A stretch of DNA of 44,119 nucleotides from Saprospiraceae bacterium (GCA_020436935.1 JAGQWX010000043.1:1-44119); one strand, 5' to 3'; positions 16,823 through 26,506 are shown, numbered from the stretch's first letter. The notes: a model not told the origin generated them from the letters alone. A program made the numbers and translations.

Positions 16823-18652
16823 CTATTGAAGAAAATTGACCCCTACGCCTAGTTCTGATGAGCCAAGCAAAGCCGGTACCCTTGCCATCACATACACTCC
16901 TTCGCCAGGACGACTGTCATAGACAATATTGCCCTTTAGATAATTGATTCGGCTGTAAATATTTTCAAGACCCATGCCTTTTTTAGGAAGGTTTTCTTTA
17001 TCAAATCCTATGCCGTCGTCCTCGTATTGCAGGGTCAGCTCTTCGCCGTCTCCATTGATCTGAATCAAAATTTCAGATGCCTTTGCATATTTGATGGAGT
17101 TATTGAGCAGCTCTTGAATTACCCTGAATACAGAAATGGAGACCAACTCGTCAATCTTCTCAGGCACATCATAGTGCTGGAAGAAAATTTCCGGCATGCC
17201 TTCCTGATCCAGCCTGTTGATGAGATCCTGCAGGGCTTGAACGAGGCCATAGCGCTTTAATGCCGAAGGTTGAAGGTTACGGGAAATACTCCTTACTTCT
17301 TCAACCGCAGTATCCAGAAGATTGGCAGCTTTGTTGTACTGGTCCATGGACTGATGTCCGTTGAGCTTGGTTTTGAAGTTGTCAAACTGCAACTTCACAG
17401 TACTCAAAAGACCTCCCAGACTGTCGTGCAAATCTTTGGCGATGCGTTCCCTTTCTTTCTCTTCACCGACAATCATGGCCTGCATCGAATTGATTTTGAT
17501 CTTATCTTCCAGCTCTCTGATCTTCTGTTGGTCAATTTCATGTTGCTGACCGTTGATGATATTTTCTGTCTGGATTTTATGCATGTAAAAACGTATCAAA
17601 TAATACATAAATCCAAGCAATAGCAGGAAAATAATGCCCACAAAATAAAGTGCCCTGGACTGCAGCACCGTTTTTTGAAAGATAGATTCCTTCTCTGCCT
17701 GGACGTTGGCGAGTTCTTTTTGTTTCTCATTGACTCCATACCTGATGGCCAGTTCATTGACGATAGAAAGCCGGTCCTGATTCAGGATGCTATCGTTGAG
17801 TTCTGAATAGAGCTTGAAGTATTTGAGCGCATTGCCGGTGTCTTTATTGGACTCATAGATGATGGACAAGAGTTTATAGATGGCGCGCTTGTCTGTGCTG
17901 TAGGCGATATTGGGGATCAGTTCGAGCGACTTGAGCAAATATTTGATGGCAATGTCATTCTTCTTTTTGAGATAGTTGATGAATCCTACAAAGTACAAGG
18001 CCTTGCTCATGGCTTTATCATCATTGATCTGACCGGCAATTTCAACAACATTGGCAGCTACAATCAGCGCACTGTCTTTCTCATTGAGATTGATATAACT
18101 TTCTATTTTATCGAGCTTGATATTGGCAATCAGCGAAGTATCCGGGTTCTGCTGATTCATTTGTTCAGCCTGGAGGAGATAATCCAGGTTGGTTTCTCCG
18201 TCTCCTCTGAGTCTGTAAGCTTTGCTCAGCTTGTATAGCGCATTTGCGGCGGCTTTGGAGTCTCCTTGTTTTTCATAGTATTCTGCAAGATCTTTGTAGA
18301 TGTCGATACCTTCCTGCAACAATCCTAGGTTGATGTAGCGGTCTGCTACAAATCCATCAATGAATTTGACATTGTCCAGGTCATCTTCACGCAAATAATA
18401 TTGCCTGGCGTTGACGTAGTTTTCAAAAGCCTTGTCAAGATTGAGCGATTTGTACTGGTAGTACTCTCCTATTTTGAAATAGATGTCTGCTATCTCTTCA
18501 TTGGATTTGCTCTCTCTTGCAGTCTGTAAGTCCCTTGTCAGGGAATTGAGGTTGTCTTCCTGTCCCAATTTCATCTGAGCCCATACAGGAACTGCCACGA
18601 CGATTAACAGAACAAAAAAACAAATCCATCGAAAGACGACATGATTATTCAT
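16823..18652 (-). CDS. TPR-containing sensor histidine kinase (NarL/HisKA_3 type)
   Basis: The 609-aa protein starts with a signal-like segment (residues 1-26), followed by a periplasmic TPR array (about 35-330), one transmembrane helix (about 335-357), a coiled coil and a HisKA_3 dimerisation domain with the phosphoacceptor His409 in KDLHDSLGG. The ATPase domain shows QELLNNSIKYAKAS (N box) and EDDGIGFDKENLPKKGMGL (G1/G2 boxes). It signals from the envelope to a NarL/LuxR-type response regulator, but no REC-containing regulator is in this window. The LuxR protein at 13461-13886 lacks a receiver, so it is not an obvious partner. Confidence 0.88.
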   Translation of the reverse strand: MNNHVVFRWICFFVLLIVVAVPVWAQMKLGQEDNLNSLTRDLQTARESKSNEEIADIYFKIGEYYQYKSLNLDKAFENYVNARQYYLREDDLDNVKFIDGFVADRYINLGLLQEGIDIYKDLAEYYEKQGDSKAAANALYKLSKAYRLRGDGETNLDYLLQAEQMNQQNPDTSLIANIKLDKIESYINLNEKDSALIVAANVVEIAGQINDDKAMSKALYFVGFINYLKKKNDIAIKYLLKSLELIPNIAYSTDKRAIYKLLSIIYESNKDTGNALKYFKLYSELNDSILNQDRLSIVNELAIRYGVNEKQKELANVQAEKESIFQKTVLQSRALYFVGIIFLLLLGFMYYLIRFYMHKIQTENIINGQQHEIDQQKIRELEDKIKINSMQAMIVGEEKERERIAKDLHDSLGGLLSTVKLQFDNFKTKLNGHQSMDQYNKAANLLDTAVEEVRSISRNLQPSALKRYGLVQALQDLINRLDQEGMPEIFFQHYDVPEKIDELVSISVFRVIQELLNNSIKYAKASEILIQINGDGEELTLQYEDDGIGFDKENLPKKGMGLENIYSRINYLKGNIVYDSRPGEGVYVMARVPALLGSSELGVGVNFLQ

Positions 18653-18945
18653 GATTCAATGATTTGTATTGGATATTGACGCTCAGATTAGATGTATCAC
18701 AAACGAAAATAGTTTTACCTATATTCTAATTGAATTCACAATAGCAAATGTAATAATTATCTCATTCAAAGGAACGAAATGGGTTTAACCAATTGTATTC
18801 TTTTGAATTTACAAATGTATATGCATCATATACAAAGTACAAAAACAAGTCTTGTGAAGACAGTCGAGCGACAATATCCCTACAATATCAGAAGTAGCCC
18901 TCCTTTTGTTGAATGGCCAAATTATCTCATAAGTCTACATGGAGA

Positions 18946-19302
18946 TCATTTTATAATTTCCACCTCTTCAGGGACGATGAAAAAGATCACACAACCCTGT
19001 TCCGAAGAGACTCCGTGTTTTGCTCCGGGAGGAGTATACAAATAGTCTCCGGCATTCAGCAAAGCTCCGTTGATTTGCACACTGCCTTCGAGAACCAACA
19101 GCTCCTCTCCTGCCGGATGGTTGTGGTAGGGGTATGAAGCCCCCGGCTCAAATTTGATCAGAAAGCTTTCCGGTCGCCCTGCCTCATCCCTCTTTAAGGC
19201 TTTAACAAACATCCCAGTAGTGTCTACCCCTGATTCCTGAAGAGGAATCCACGTTGCGTTATTGCTTCTCACAATAAATTTTTCCATTGTACTGCTCATC
19301 AT
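18946..19302 (-). CDS. Cupin-domain protein (ChrR-like single cupin)
   Basis: The preferred 118-aa form starts at ATG 19302. The conserved cupin core is PYHNHPAGEELLVLEG followed by GDYLYTPPGAKHG, giving the usual metal ligands (two His, Glu and a later His). It probably binds a metal and a small ligand or performs a small-molecule oxidation. A 10-base poly-A tract lies just upstream of the start on the coding strand. It lies 60 bp downstream of the disrupted AraC gene on the same strand and was probably its regulatory target or operon partner. No substrate can be assigned. Confidence 0.8.
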   Translation of the reverse strand: MMSSTMEKFIVRSNNATWIPLQESGVDTTGMFVKALKRDEAGRPESFLIKFEPGASYPYHNHPAGEELLVLEGSVQINGALLNAGDYLYTPPGAKHGVSSEQGCVIFFIVPEEVEIIK

Positions 19303-19362
19303 TGTTTTTTTTTTAATGGAACAAAGATGATAACTGGTGCAATGGCAGACCATAGACAATCC

Positions 19363-20169
19363 TTAGGAAACCATGTAATTTTTGGATTTGAATGATTCCT
19401 TGTAGTCTTGAGGAGATAATCCTGTGTGTTTTTTGAAAAAATTTGAGAAATAAAATGCATCATTGAATCCCAGGGCAGAAGCCAATTCTTTGATAGAAAG
19501 GTCATCGTACAATAGAAGCCGTTGGGCTTCAGAAATGACCAGGCTGTGGATGATCTGCTGCGCTGTCTTTCCTGCGTATAGTTTTGAGAGTTCGTTGAGT
19601 TTCAAAACGGTAGTGGATAAATTTTGCGCATAATCTGTCAGCACCTTGTTGTGCTGGAAATCTGATCTGATGGCTTCAAGGAATTTCAAAAAAGTCGCAG
19701 AAGGTCTCCATACTTCAGCACCCTGGCTGATTTTTGCTCTGTTGATGCCAATGAGCAAAAGCTTGATTTTGCTGTGGATGGCTGTGAGGTATTGATGCTG
19801 CTACAATTGCAGCTCCTCTTGTATTTGGTGCAAAAGCTGTGGAATTTCTGATTGTCTACCGATGTCTAATACTTCATTTTCATCAAAATGACAAAACAGG
19901 CCATTGTAAAAAATCAACTCTATGTCCTGATCATCTTTGCAGAAATAATCGAATGTAAAACTAAGCACCACTGCTTTCCCCGTGCAAGCAGCAATCCTTT
20001 GGTACTGCCCGGAAGTAATGGTAATCAAATGATTTTCAGGAATTTCGTAATGCTTTCCATCGATGTCCATGGTGACCATACCCTGCTCACAGCATACAAG
20101 AATGTACTTTTTAAGCCTGATTGCTTTTGCGGCTTTGTATGAATCATCTATGGAAAAGCATTCTACCAC
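19363..20169 (-). pseudogene. AraC-family regulator interrupted by an in-frame TAG
   Basis: An N-terminal ORF (20169-19801, 122 aa, GTG start) with a cupin-like ligand domain (IDGKHYEIPENHLITITSG) and a C-terminal ORF with an AraC HTH domain (LSIKELASALGFNDAFYFSN, KHTGLSPQDYKESF) lie in the same frame, separated only by the TAG at 19801-19803 and 14 sense codons before the first alternate start. Restoring that codon gives about 268 aa, the normal AraC length. A single-base change (for example from CAG, AAG or TTG) explains this. It could be a real recent inactivation, a sequencing error, or readthrough. The cupin gene follows, as in regulator-target pairs. Confidence 0.8.
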
Positions 20170-20245
20170 AGGTTTGTTATTTTAATCCGAAAGATATCAA
20201 ATGAAAATTTACATAATGATATGGTATCCTCATTTTCATGTTTTT

Positions 20246-20952
20246 CTATAGCGTATAATGTAAATTTATACCTAAACAGGGGTTTATTCCAACTGCCGTT
20301 CCTATAACATTCCTAAAATCTTCCATTCCAAGCATATCACCGTATTCAGGCCCCAGGTCTACAGCACTTGGATTGATTACATTTGTAAAAGTATTGTATC
20401 TGACCCTTACCCCCAACCACCGTAGATGTTTACTCTAAATCGACTTTTAGAATAAATGATTGCGCCAAATTTTAGATTTAAACCAAATTTTTGCCTTTGA
20501 AAATCCACCTGTTCATAAGAAATTGATTCTCCTTTTATTCTAAAATAATGCCCATTCTTAAAAACGTCTTTATGGCTGATGTAAAACAATTCTCCTGATA
20601 AATATCTTTTTGTTTTCCGTTGGGGATTTATGATCCAATAAATTTCTGGCCTGATTTCAATCAGTTGGTAATGACTTCCCCTTATATTTCCAAACTCATA
20701 AAGAGATAACCCCCGGCTTCCATATCCAACATTCAAACCAATCTTCCAATCTTCATTCAGATTTTGGAGATAGCCAAATCTCCAACGAGGATTGAAGGGA
20801 TCTAAAGGTGTTGCTAAGTTTATCAAAAAATAGGAGTCGTTTTCCCTCAAACTATCAAGCGAACTTGCACTTATTTCCCCTTTTAAATTTCCTGAAGAAG
20901 GGAGAATCATTAACATGAAATAAATTCCTAAGTAAAATCTGTACTTCATCAC
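20246..20952 (-). pseudogene. Outer-membrane beta-barrel-like protein, frameshifted at a G5 run
   Basis: The minus-strand ORF from 20952 reads 181 aa with a signal-like N-terminus and alternating amphipathic strands (WRFGYLQNLNEDWKIGLNVG, YLSGELFYI) and stops just after a run of five G (20410-20414, minus strand). In the -1 frame coding sense continues without a stop to 20246 (VRVRYNTFTNVINPS ... CLGINLHYTL), as expected for a barrel C-terminus. Adding one G restores about 235 aa. Programmed frameshifting is possible because GGGGG is slippery, but a homopolymer indel is simplest. It is probably an outer-membrane protein; the family is not recognised. Confidence 0.75.
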
Positions 20953-21184
20953 TATTTTTCACAATGGCAAAACTTTTTCAATAATAAACACATTAAACAA
21001 TTTTAAAATATGTGTAATTTATTGAACAATAAAAATACAATGAACAAAGGAATTTATCCTAATTAAATTGGAAGGTCATTTCACTGATTCAATAAAACTG
21101 GCAGTGTTAAAGACCTAAAACTTAAGTTGATACAGCCTTCAACCAAAAAGCTAACAGACCCCTAAATCTACTATTGGCATTCAA

Positions 21185-22288
21185 CTATTTTAAATCAATA
21201 CTGATCTCCGCAAACTCTTTATGATTTATGATAGCATTCAAGACTTTAAAGGTAAGAGGTTGCGTATCAATGTTACCTCTTGCCGTAACAACCTGAATCA
21301 AAATTTTAGATTGAGGCTCAACTTCAATAATTTTCCCATGTTGTCGAAAATCATAGACACTTGTATTTTCCAAAATGAAAGCTGCATCTGAGTTGTTCCT
21401 TAATTCTATTTCAAGGATAGAGGTATCTCCTTCGTAACCTTTGATTTTGGTTTTAAGACAAGCATCAAGTAAAGCCTTCATGTTTTCTTTTTTCCCAAGA
21501 AGTGTCTGTCTAAACCACGCCACTGTCCTTCCTGCAAATAGCGCCTCCTTGATTGCCTCCTCGGTTTTTTCTTTTGCGAAGACCAGGCAAATCGGTCTGT
21601 GGCCTCCGTTCGCTACTTCAAACTCATAGTCAACAAGTCCATGAATGTCGGACGTACCCATTGCTGTAAGATTGTGATCAACGGCCAGTTGAAGGGCAGC
21701 TTCCGACATACTCAAATCATTCACCACTTCAATACCATGCAGCAAGTCATTTGCAATCAATTGTTTATGAAAATCAGAAAGGACCGGAAGGGCATCCTTT
21801 TGTTGCCTGATCCAATCCGGATGATTCCAAAAAATGTATGCACCCTGAGCCCTTGCCGCTTTGTAAGCATCCATGGCATCCTCTTTTTTTATGGCGTTGA
21901 CATCCTTCACGAACAACGCATTGGCATGGCCGGGAGGCATGGACCTGGTGATCTCAGTTCCATGTATTACCAACAAATCATGGGGTTTTGCAGCTTCAAG
22001 AGCCAAATGATAACTTCTGTTTCTGTCGGGATGTGGAATATCATCCTTATGGGGCTGATACTCAATATGTTCTGTCAATGCAATGGCGTCCAATCCATCA
22101 CGAACAGCCTCCTCTACCCTGATGTTGGGCCAAACAGATCCGTCGCTGAATACAGTATGGATGTGCAGGTCACACTTGAGGCTTTTATATCCTTCCACAT
22201 CGGGAAAGTTGATTTTTCGATCGGTATCCTGGGCAGTAAGTCCGTAAGCCAGTCCAATAAATGCGATCAACAAATTTGATTTTCTCAC
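21185..22288 (-). CDS. Secreted PHP-domain phosphoesterase
   Basis: The 367-aa protein has an N-terminal signal peptide (LIAFIGLAYGLTAQ) and a PHP domain, whose metal ligands are visible as CDLHIHTVFSDGS (residues 39-51), ALTEHIEY, HGTE, IFWNHPDW and GTSDIHG. PHP domains hydrolyse phosphate esters with a trinuclear metal centre; secreted Bacteroidota members of this layout are usually labelled Sb-PDE or TrpH-like phosphodiesterases. The C-terminal 100 residues form a beta-rich extension. It acts in the periplasm or outside the cell. The substrate is unknown. A TATATTTA sequence upstream could be a -7 box. Confidence 0.82.
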   Translation of the reverse strand: MRKSNLLIAFIGLAYGLTAQDTDRKINFPDVEGYKSLKCDLHIHTVFSDGSVWPNIRVEEAVRDGLDAIALTEHIEYQPHKDDIPHPDRNRSYHLALEAAKPHDLLVIHGTEITRSMPPGHANALFVKDVNAIKKEDAMDAYKAARAQGAYIFWNHPDWIRQQKDALPVLSDFHKQLIANDLLHGIEVVNDLSMSEAALQLAVDHNLTAMGTSDIHGLVDYEFEVANGGHRPICLVFAKEKTEEAIKEALFAGRTVAWFRQTLLGKKENMKALLDACLKTKIKGYEGDTSILEIELRNNSDAAFILENTSVYDFRQHGKIIEVEPQSKILIQVVTARGNIDTQPLTFKVLNAIINHKEFAEISIDLK

Positions 22289-22471
22289 TTCAATTCAAAA
22301 TTTTATTACAGTAAATATAGGGCATCTGCAGTTATCATTATTGCTGAATCATGCAGACAATGTATCCATTCAGCTGTAAATCTAATTGTCCAAGGTCAAG
22401 CAAATGTTTGGGCATTGTGATGAAATTGTAAATATCCAAAAATTAATATCAGCATAATCCGGACGCTGCTG

Positions 22472-22502
22472 TTTGAAAATTATCTGTTTGCATCTATATT
22501 TG
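22472..22502 (+). promoter_or_regulatory. Bacteroidota-type promoter of the ThuA-like gene
   Basis: TTTG (22472-22475), a 19-bp spacer and TATATTTG (22495-22502) match the Bacteroidota -33/-7 consensus TTTG-N19-TAnnTTTG exactly. The ATG at 22508 follows within 6 bp, so the transcript would be leaderless or nearly so. Confidence 0.6.
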
Positions 22503-22507
22503 ACATC

Positions 22508-23248
22508 ATGAAGCACACATTTATATTTATTTTTTGCCTGACAGTGGCATCCATGATGGCGCAGGCAAAACACGTATTGATTTACACCCACAACGGCAAG
22601 GGTTATATTCATGAAAATATTCCTGCCAGCGTCAAAGCACTTGGAGAAATTTGCAAAGCTCAGGGATGGACCTTTGAAGCATCCGAAGATCCAGCACTTT
22701 TTACAGCTCAAAATTTAAGGAAGTACGATTGCCTGGTGTTTTCCAATACCAACAATGAAACTTTCGACACCGAAGCGCAAAAAATGGCTTTCCAGCAATA
22801 CATCAGGGGTGGCGGAGGATTTGTTGGCATACACTCGGCATGTGGCTCTGAACGTGCATGGCCATGGTTCTGGGCCAATCTGGGAAGTAAGTTTGTCAGA
22901 CATCCGAAGCTCCAGCCTTTCCCCATCAAAGTCATTGACAAAAACAATCCAGCAACCGCCCACCTTCCGGAAACCTGGGCGTGGGAGGATGAATTTTATT
23001 ATATGAATCAGCTCAATCCCGACATCCATGTTTTGCTTGCCGGTGTGACAACAGATCTTGAGGACGATAAAAAAGCTGAATATCCAGGTGAAACTTTCGG
23101 ACAGTTGTTCCCGCTTTCCTGGGTACACCAATTCGACGGTGGCAGGCAGTTCTATACAGCCCTGGGCCACAAATCAGAATACTACAGTGATCCCAATTTC
23201 AGACAACATCTATTGGGAGGCATGAAATGGGCCATGAACATCAAATGA
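22508..23248 (+). CDS. Secreted ThuA-like protein
   Basis: The 246-aa protein has a signal peptide (residues 1-20) and the ThuA (class I glutamine amidotransferase-like) fold: KHVLIYTHNGKGYIHENIPA, CLVFSNTNNETF, RGGGGFVGIHSACGSE and GQLFPLSWVHQFDGGRQFYTALGH. ThuA proteins are linked to trehalose or other disaccharide use through 3-keto intermediates, and in Bacteroidota they often accompany Gfo/Idh/MocA enzymes and secreted hydrolases. The nucleophile-elbow region has Ser/Ala-Cys (HSACGS). It ends 5 bp from the convergent SRPBCC gene. The exact reaction is unknown. Confidence 0.88.
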   Translation: MKHTFIFIFCLTVASMMAQAKHVLIYTHNGKGYIHENIPASVKALGEICKAQGWTFEASEDPALFTAQNLRKYDCLVFSNTNNETFDTEAQKMAFQQYIRGGGGFVGIHSACGSERAWPWFWANLGSKFVRHPKLQPFPIKVIDKNNPATAHLPETWAWEDEFYYMNQLNPDIHVLLAGVTTDLEDDKKAEYPGETFGQLFPLSWVHQFDGGRQFYTALGHKSEYYSDPNFRQHLLGGMKWAMNIK

Positions 23249-23253
23249 TGTTC

Positions 23254-23670
23254 TTATAAATTTTCCACATACTTTTTGAAATTATCCAGTATGGCTTGCC
23301 AGCCTTCCTGCTGGACCTCAGGAGAATTTTCTGACTCGGCTTCAAATTCTTGTTCGATGTGGGTATTGGGGCCCAACTCCGTAAAAATCACCTTGACTTT
23401 GCGTCCGTCTTCCAGTGTATATTCCAAATATTCATTTGGGACCACAATGTCGTAGGTACCACAAAAATCAAAGCCAAAACTACCGTCTTTTGCTTCCATC
23501 CTGATGTTGAACTTTCCACCTTCCGTAACATCGTTTTCAACCCTGGGTGAATGCCAGGTATCAATCGCAGTATTCCATTGCACAATGTGTTCGGGCAAAG
23601 TCCAGTAATCCCAAACTTCGTCTACAGAAGCACCGACCAGGGTTTCAATATTAATGCTGATTTTTTCCAT
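23254..23670 (-). CDS. SRPBCC-family protein (AHSA1-like)
   Basis: The 138-aa protein has the START/Bet v1-like ligand-binding fold of AHSA1-type proteins: INIETLVGASVDEVWDYWTL at the N-terminus, GTYDIVVPNEYLEYTLEDGRKV in the middle and WQAILDNFKKYVENL in the C-terminal helix. Such proteins bind hydrophobic ligands or act as small enzymes; most have no known role. It is the last gene of a likely operon with the GCS2-CBS gene and kdsB, 38 bp after kdsB. Confidence 0.85.
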   Translation of the reverse strand: MEKISINIETLVGASVDEVWDYWTLPEHIVQWNTAIDTWHSPRVENDVTEGGKFNIRMEAKDGSFGFDFCGTYDIVVPNEYLEYTLEDGRKVKVIFTELGPNTHIEQEFEAESENSPEVQQEGWQAILDNFKKYVENL

Positions 23671-23708
23671 ATACTTATATCAATTCATGGTTTTATTCAC
23701 AAGAAGGC

Positions 23709-24446
23709 CTAGCCCATCAAATTTTCTACTTTCCTGATATCTTCCGGCAAATCAACGCCTATAGATTGGTACTCTGTATACAAACAATCGATGTTCATGC
23801 CAGCTTCCAACCACCTGAGCTGCTCCAGCGATTCAGCCATTTCCAATTTTCCCTTAGGAAGCTTTTTGATCAACTTCAGTGCATTTTTGGTAAAGCCGTA
23901 TATGCCAAGATGTTTGAAATATGCTCCATTGTCCAGCCATTCTTTGTACGGCAGGTCTCTGAAAGCGGGTATAGCCTGACGACTGAAGTATAAAGCTCTG
24001 TCCTGTTGACCTCTTACTACCTTCACCACATGGTAACTGAGCAAATCCTCAATGTGGTTGATGCTGTTGCAGGCCGTTACAATGGCAACTTTGTTTGTGG
24101 CCAGGCGCTGGATCAGCTGATCGATGAGGTGGGGATCTATCAAGGGCTCGTCTCCCTGAACATTGATGAAATAATCTGCATCAATGTGTTCTATTGCTTC
24201 CAGAATGCGGTCAGTACCTGTGGGGTGCATGGGTGATGTCATGATGGATCTGCCACCAAAGGACTCCACCGTCTCTTCTATGTCTTCGTGGTCGGTTAAT
24301 ACAAAGATCTGATCTGCCCTCTTGCTTTTTTGACATTGTTCCCAGACGTGTTGTATCATGGGCTTTCCGGCTATCATCGCCAGAGGCTTTGCTGCAAAAC
24401 GGGATGAAGCATATCTCGCCGGAATGAGAATACAGGTTTTTGCCAT
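23709..24446 (-). CDS. kdsB: 3-deoxy-manno-octulosonate cytidylyltransferase
   Basis: The 245-aa protein is a full-length KdsB: CILIPARYASSRFAAKPLA at the N-terminus (CTP binding), VQGDEPLIDPHLID in the middle with the metal-binding acidic residues, and HLGIYGFTKNALK and LEQLRWLEAG further on. It makes CMP-KDO from KDO and CTP, the activated sugar for the lipid A inner core, in the cytoplasm. It starts one base after the stop of the GCS2-CBS gene, so the two are very probably cotranscribed. LPS relevance is shared with the GT2 gene at 869-2398. Confidence 0.95.
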   Translation of the reverse strand: MAKTCILIPARYASSRFAAKPLAMIAGKPMIQHVWEQCQKSKRADQIFVLTDHEDIEETVESFGGRSIMTSPMHPTGTDRILEAIEHIDADYFINVQGDEPLIDPHLIDQLIQRLATNKVAIVTACNSINHIEDLLSYHVVKVVRGQQDRALYFSRQAIPAFRDLPYKEWLDNGAYFKHLGIYGFTKNALKLIKKLPKGKLEMAESLEQLRWLEAGMNIDCLYTEYQSIGVDLPEDIRKVENLMG

Positions 24447-24447
24447 C

Positions 24448-26373
24448 TTATTGCTGATTGAGTCTGCTGAGCAATCTCGAGGTGATTCGCAAAAAGTCGG
24501 TTTCTGTCACAATACCCACCAATTCACCATTTTCCTTGACAACAGGTAGGCATCCTATCTGATTCAGTTGCATTTTATCCATGGCTTCTATGATGGGGCT
24601 GTTTTGCATAATGGTCACCGGGTCTTTGATCATCAAATCTTTTACGAGTATGATTTTTTTGCTGACCCGTGATTTTTTGAGAAAGTTTCTGATGACCAGC
24701 TGGGTAGAAACCAAACCGCTGAGCTTTCCCATTTTATCTTCGACCGGAACGTAGCGTATGTTTTTCCAATCCATCAGCTCCGCAACCAGATCAACAATAT
24801 CGTCTTCCTGAACGGTAAAAAGGTCGGTGGTCATGAATTCCGAAACCAGCAGGTGACCTGGCTTATATTGTTTCAGGTGGCCGACCTGCGGAATATCCCA
24901 GTCATGTACACATTTACCGCTGATCTGATTGTCCATGATCATGGCTGTAACTGTAGACAGGGCCTCATCCTCTGTTGACTTGGTCTTCAGATCTGTGTAG
25001 GATTTGAGCAGCCATCTTGCGCCTGTCATGTGCTTTTTCGCCCTTTCGCTGATGATGCCCAGATACAGGTCAATATCGGCTTCAGCTACATTTTTAATTC
25101 TAAGACCATGCCTTGCTATGTCGATGAGTTCGTTGTTGATCAGATCTATAGCGTTGACTTTTTTGTCATTGTACCAGTTGAATTTGCTGTCTATTCCAAA
25201 CTTGGCAGCTTTTAAAAAATTATCGCTCACATCGTCAAATGACAATTTTGTTCTGATGTCCTTGACAGTGTCGGTCATGCCCGACATGAGTCCTAGCCAA
25301 AAACAACCATTAGCGACTTCATCTGCAACAGTGGGTCCTGCAGGAATCACCCTGCATTCAATTCGAAGATGCGGTTTGCCGTTGTCGCTGATGCCATAAC
25401 AAGGTCTGTTCCAGCGATACACGGTAGAATTGTGTACCTGCAAATGCCTCAGCTTGGGCACCTGGCCTTTTCTGATCATTTCAAGAGATTCTTCTTCGAC
25501 TTCTGAGCCCAACAAAACTCTGAACCTGGAAATGTCTTCTTTGTAAATGTCCAGCGATGATTCAGAAAGCCATTGTTTGCCGAAGGTTACCCTAGGGCTT
25601 CTTTCCCGCATATGGTCGTGGGAAGATCTGGTATCCAGGGCCTGCTGGAACAAGGCAATTCTGGATTCATGCCAAAGTCTTTTGCCAAATACCAAAGGTG
25701 AATTCGCTGAAATGGCCAGTATGGGTGCTGTAATGGCCTGAGCTATATTGTATTGATGCACAAAATCGTGTGATGGCACCTGAAGGTGGACCTGGAAGCT
25801 GGTATTGCAAGCTTCAATCAATGGTGAGTCGTGTTTAATGATAAGTTCATCCAGCCCTTCAAGGCGCAGCTCGTAGTTGGGTCCAAGGTGTTGGGCGTTG
25901 ATGGCATCCATCAGGGCATAGTATCTCGGCTTCGGGGTGAGATTGTCCATGATCAGATGGTACTTGCGCAGTGTGGGAAGAATACCGGTCAGTATGAGCG
26001 ACACATCCATTCCGTTGAGGATCTCCTGGATTTGATTGAGTTTTTCTGCATTTTCTTTGTGAAGGTCAGAAAAACAGGTGCCTGAAAATTCTCTTGGTGT
26101 GAGGTTGGTCTCCAGATTGAATTTCGCCAATTCCGTTTCTACCCATGGGAGATCTTTCATCAGCTCCAGTGCCTCCATCGCCACAGTTGCCGGTTTGTAG
26201 GTTTCTTTGTGAACCAGTACCATCTCCTGTTCTGCACCTATCCTGACGATGTCGTTCTCAAACCAATCATTTTCAATCATGTATTCAAGGGCCCGTACAT
26301 CGTTGAGCAACGCCTTCATAAAACGTTGCATTTGTTTCTGTTCTTTGACTAAATGGACTCTTTGTTCCCCCAT
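24448..26373 (-). CDS. GCS2-family carboxylate-amine ligase fused to a CBS pair
   Basis: The 641-aa protein starts with a GCS2 (YbdK/glutamate-cysteine ligase-like) domain (about residues 35-430), recognised by IGAEQEMVL, KFNLETNLTPREF, NTSFQVHLQVPSHDF and RIECRVIPAGPT. A CBS pair follows (about 515-640; VSEFMTTDLFTV, VKDLMIKDPVTIMQ, IGCLPVVKENGELVGIVTE). CBS domains bind adenine nucleotides, so energy state may control the ligase. YbdK-like enzymes form weak gamma-glutamyl-cysteine or related products. The upstream TAAATTTA may be a -7 box. It heads a likely three-gene operon with kdsB and the SRPBCC gene. Exact substrate unknown. Confidence 0.85.
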   Translation of the reverse strand: MGEQRVHLVKEQKQMQRFMKALLNDVRALEYMIENDWFENDIVRIGAEQEMVLVHKETYKPATVAMEALELMKDLPWVETELAKFNLETNLTPREFSGTCFSDLHKENAEKLNQIQEILNGMDVSLILTGILPTLRKYHLIMDNLTPKPRYYALMDAINAQHLGPNYELRLEGLDELIIKHDSPLIEACNTSFQVHLQVPSHDFVHQYNIAQAITAPILAISANSPLVFGKRLWHESRIALFQQALDTRSSHDHMRERSPRVTFGKQWLSESSLDIYKEDISRFRVLLGSEVEEESLEMIRKGQVPKLRHLQVHNSTVYRWNRPCYGISDNGKPHLRIECRVIPAGPTVADEVANGCFWLGLMSGMTDTVKDIRTKLSFDDVSDNFLKAAKFGIDSKFNWYNDKKVNAIDLINNELIDIARHGLRIKNVAEADIDLYLGIISERAKKHMTGARWLLKSYTDLKTKSTEDEALSTVTAMIMDNQISGKCVHDWDIPQVGHLKQYKPGHLLVSEFMTTDLFTVQEDDIVDLVAELMDWKNIRYVPVEDKMGKLSGLVSTQLVIRNFLKKSRVSKKIILVKDLMIKDPVTIMQNSPIIEAMDKMQLNQIGCLPVVKENGELVGIVTETDFLRITSRLLSRLNQQ

Positions 26374-26506
26374 TTCATTTGGTTATATGGGGTAAATTTA
26401 GAAGAATTTTGTTTGAAAACGCATCCTGTCGTGATGAATTCCCAAACTACTTTTCAATATCCCAAACTATGGACCTTTCTGGTAATTCCAATGGGTTAAA
26501 AAGACA

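Noticed and set aside
13461-18652. LuxR protein as cognate regulator of the sensor kinase
   Set aside because: The LuxR protein lacks a receiver domain, so it cannot accept phosphate in the usual way.
21599-22279. 226-aa ORF antisense to the PHP gene
   Set aside because: The PHP metal motifs on the other strand prove that gene; the antisense ORF is a shadow.
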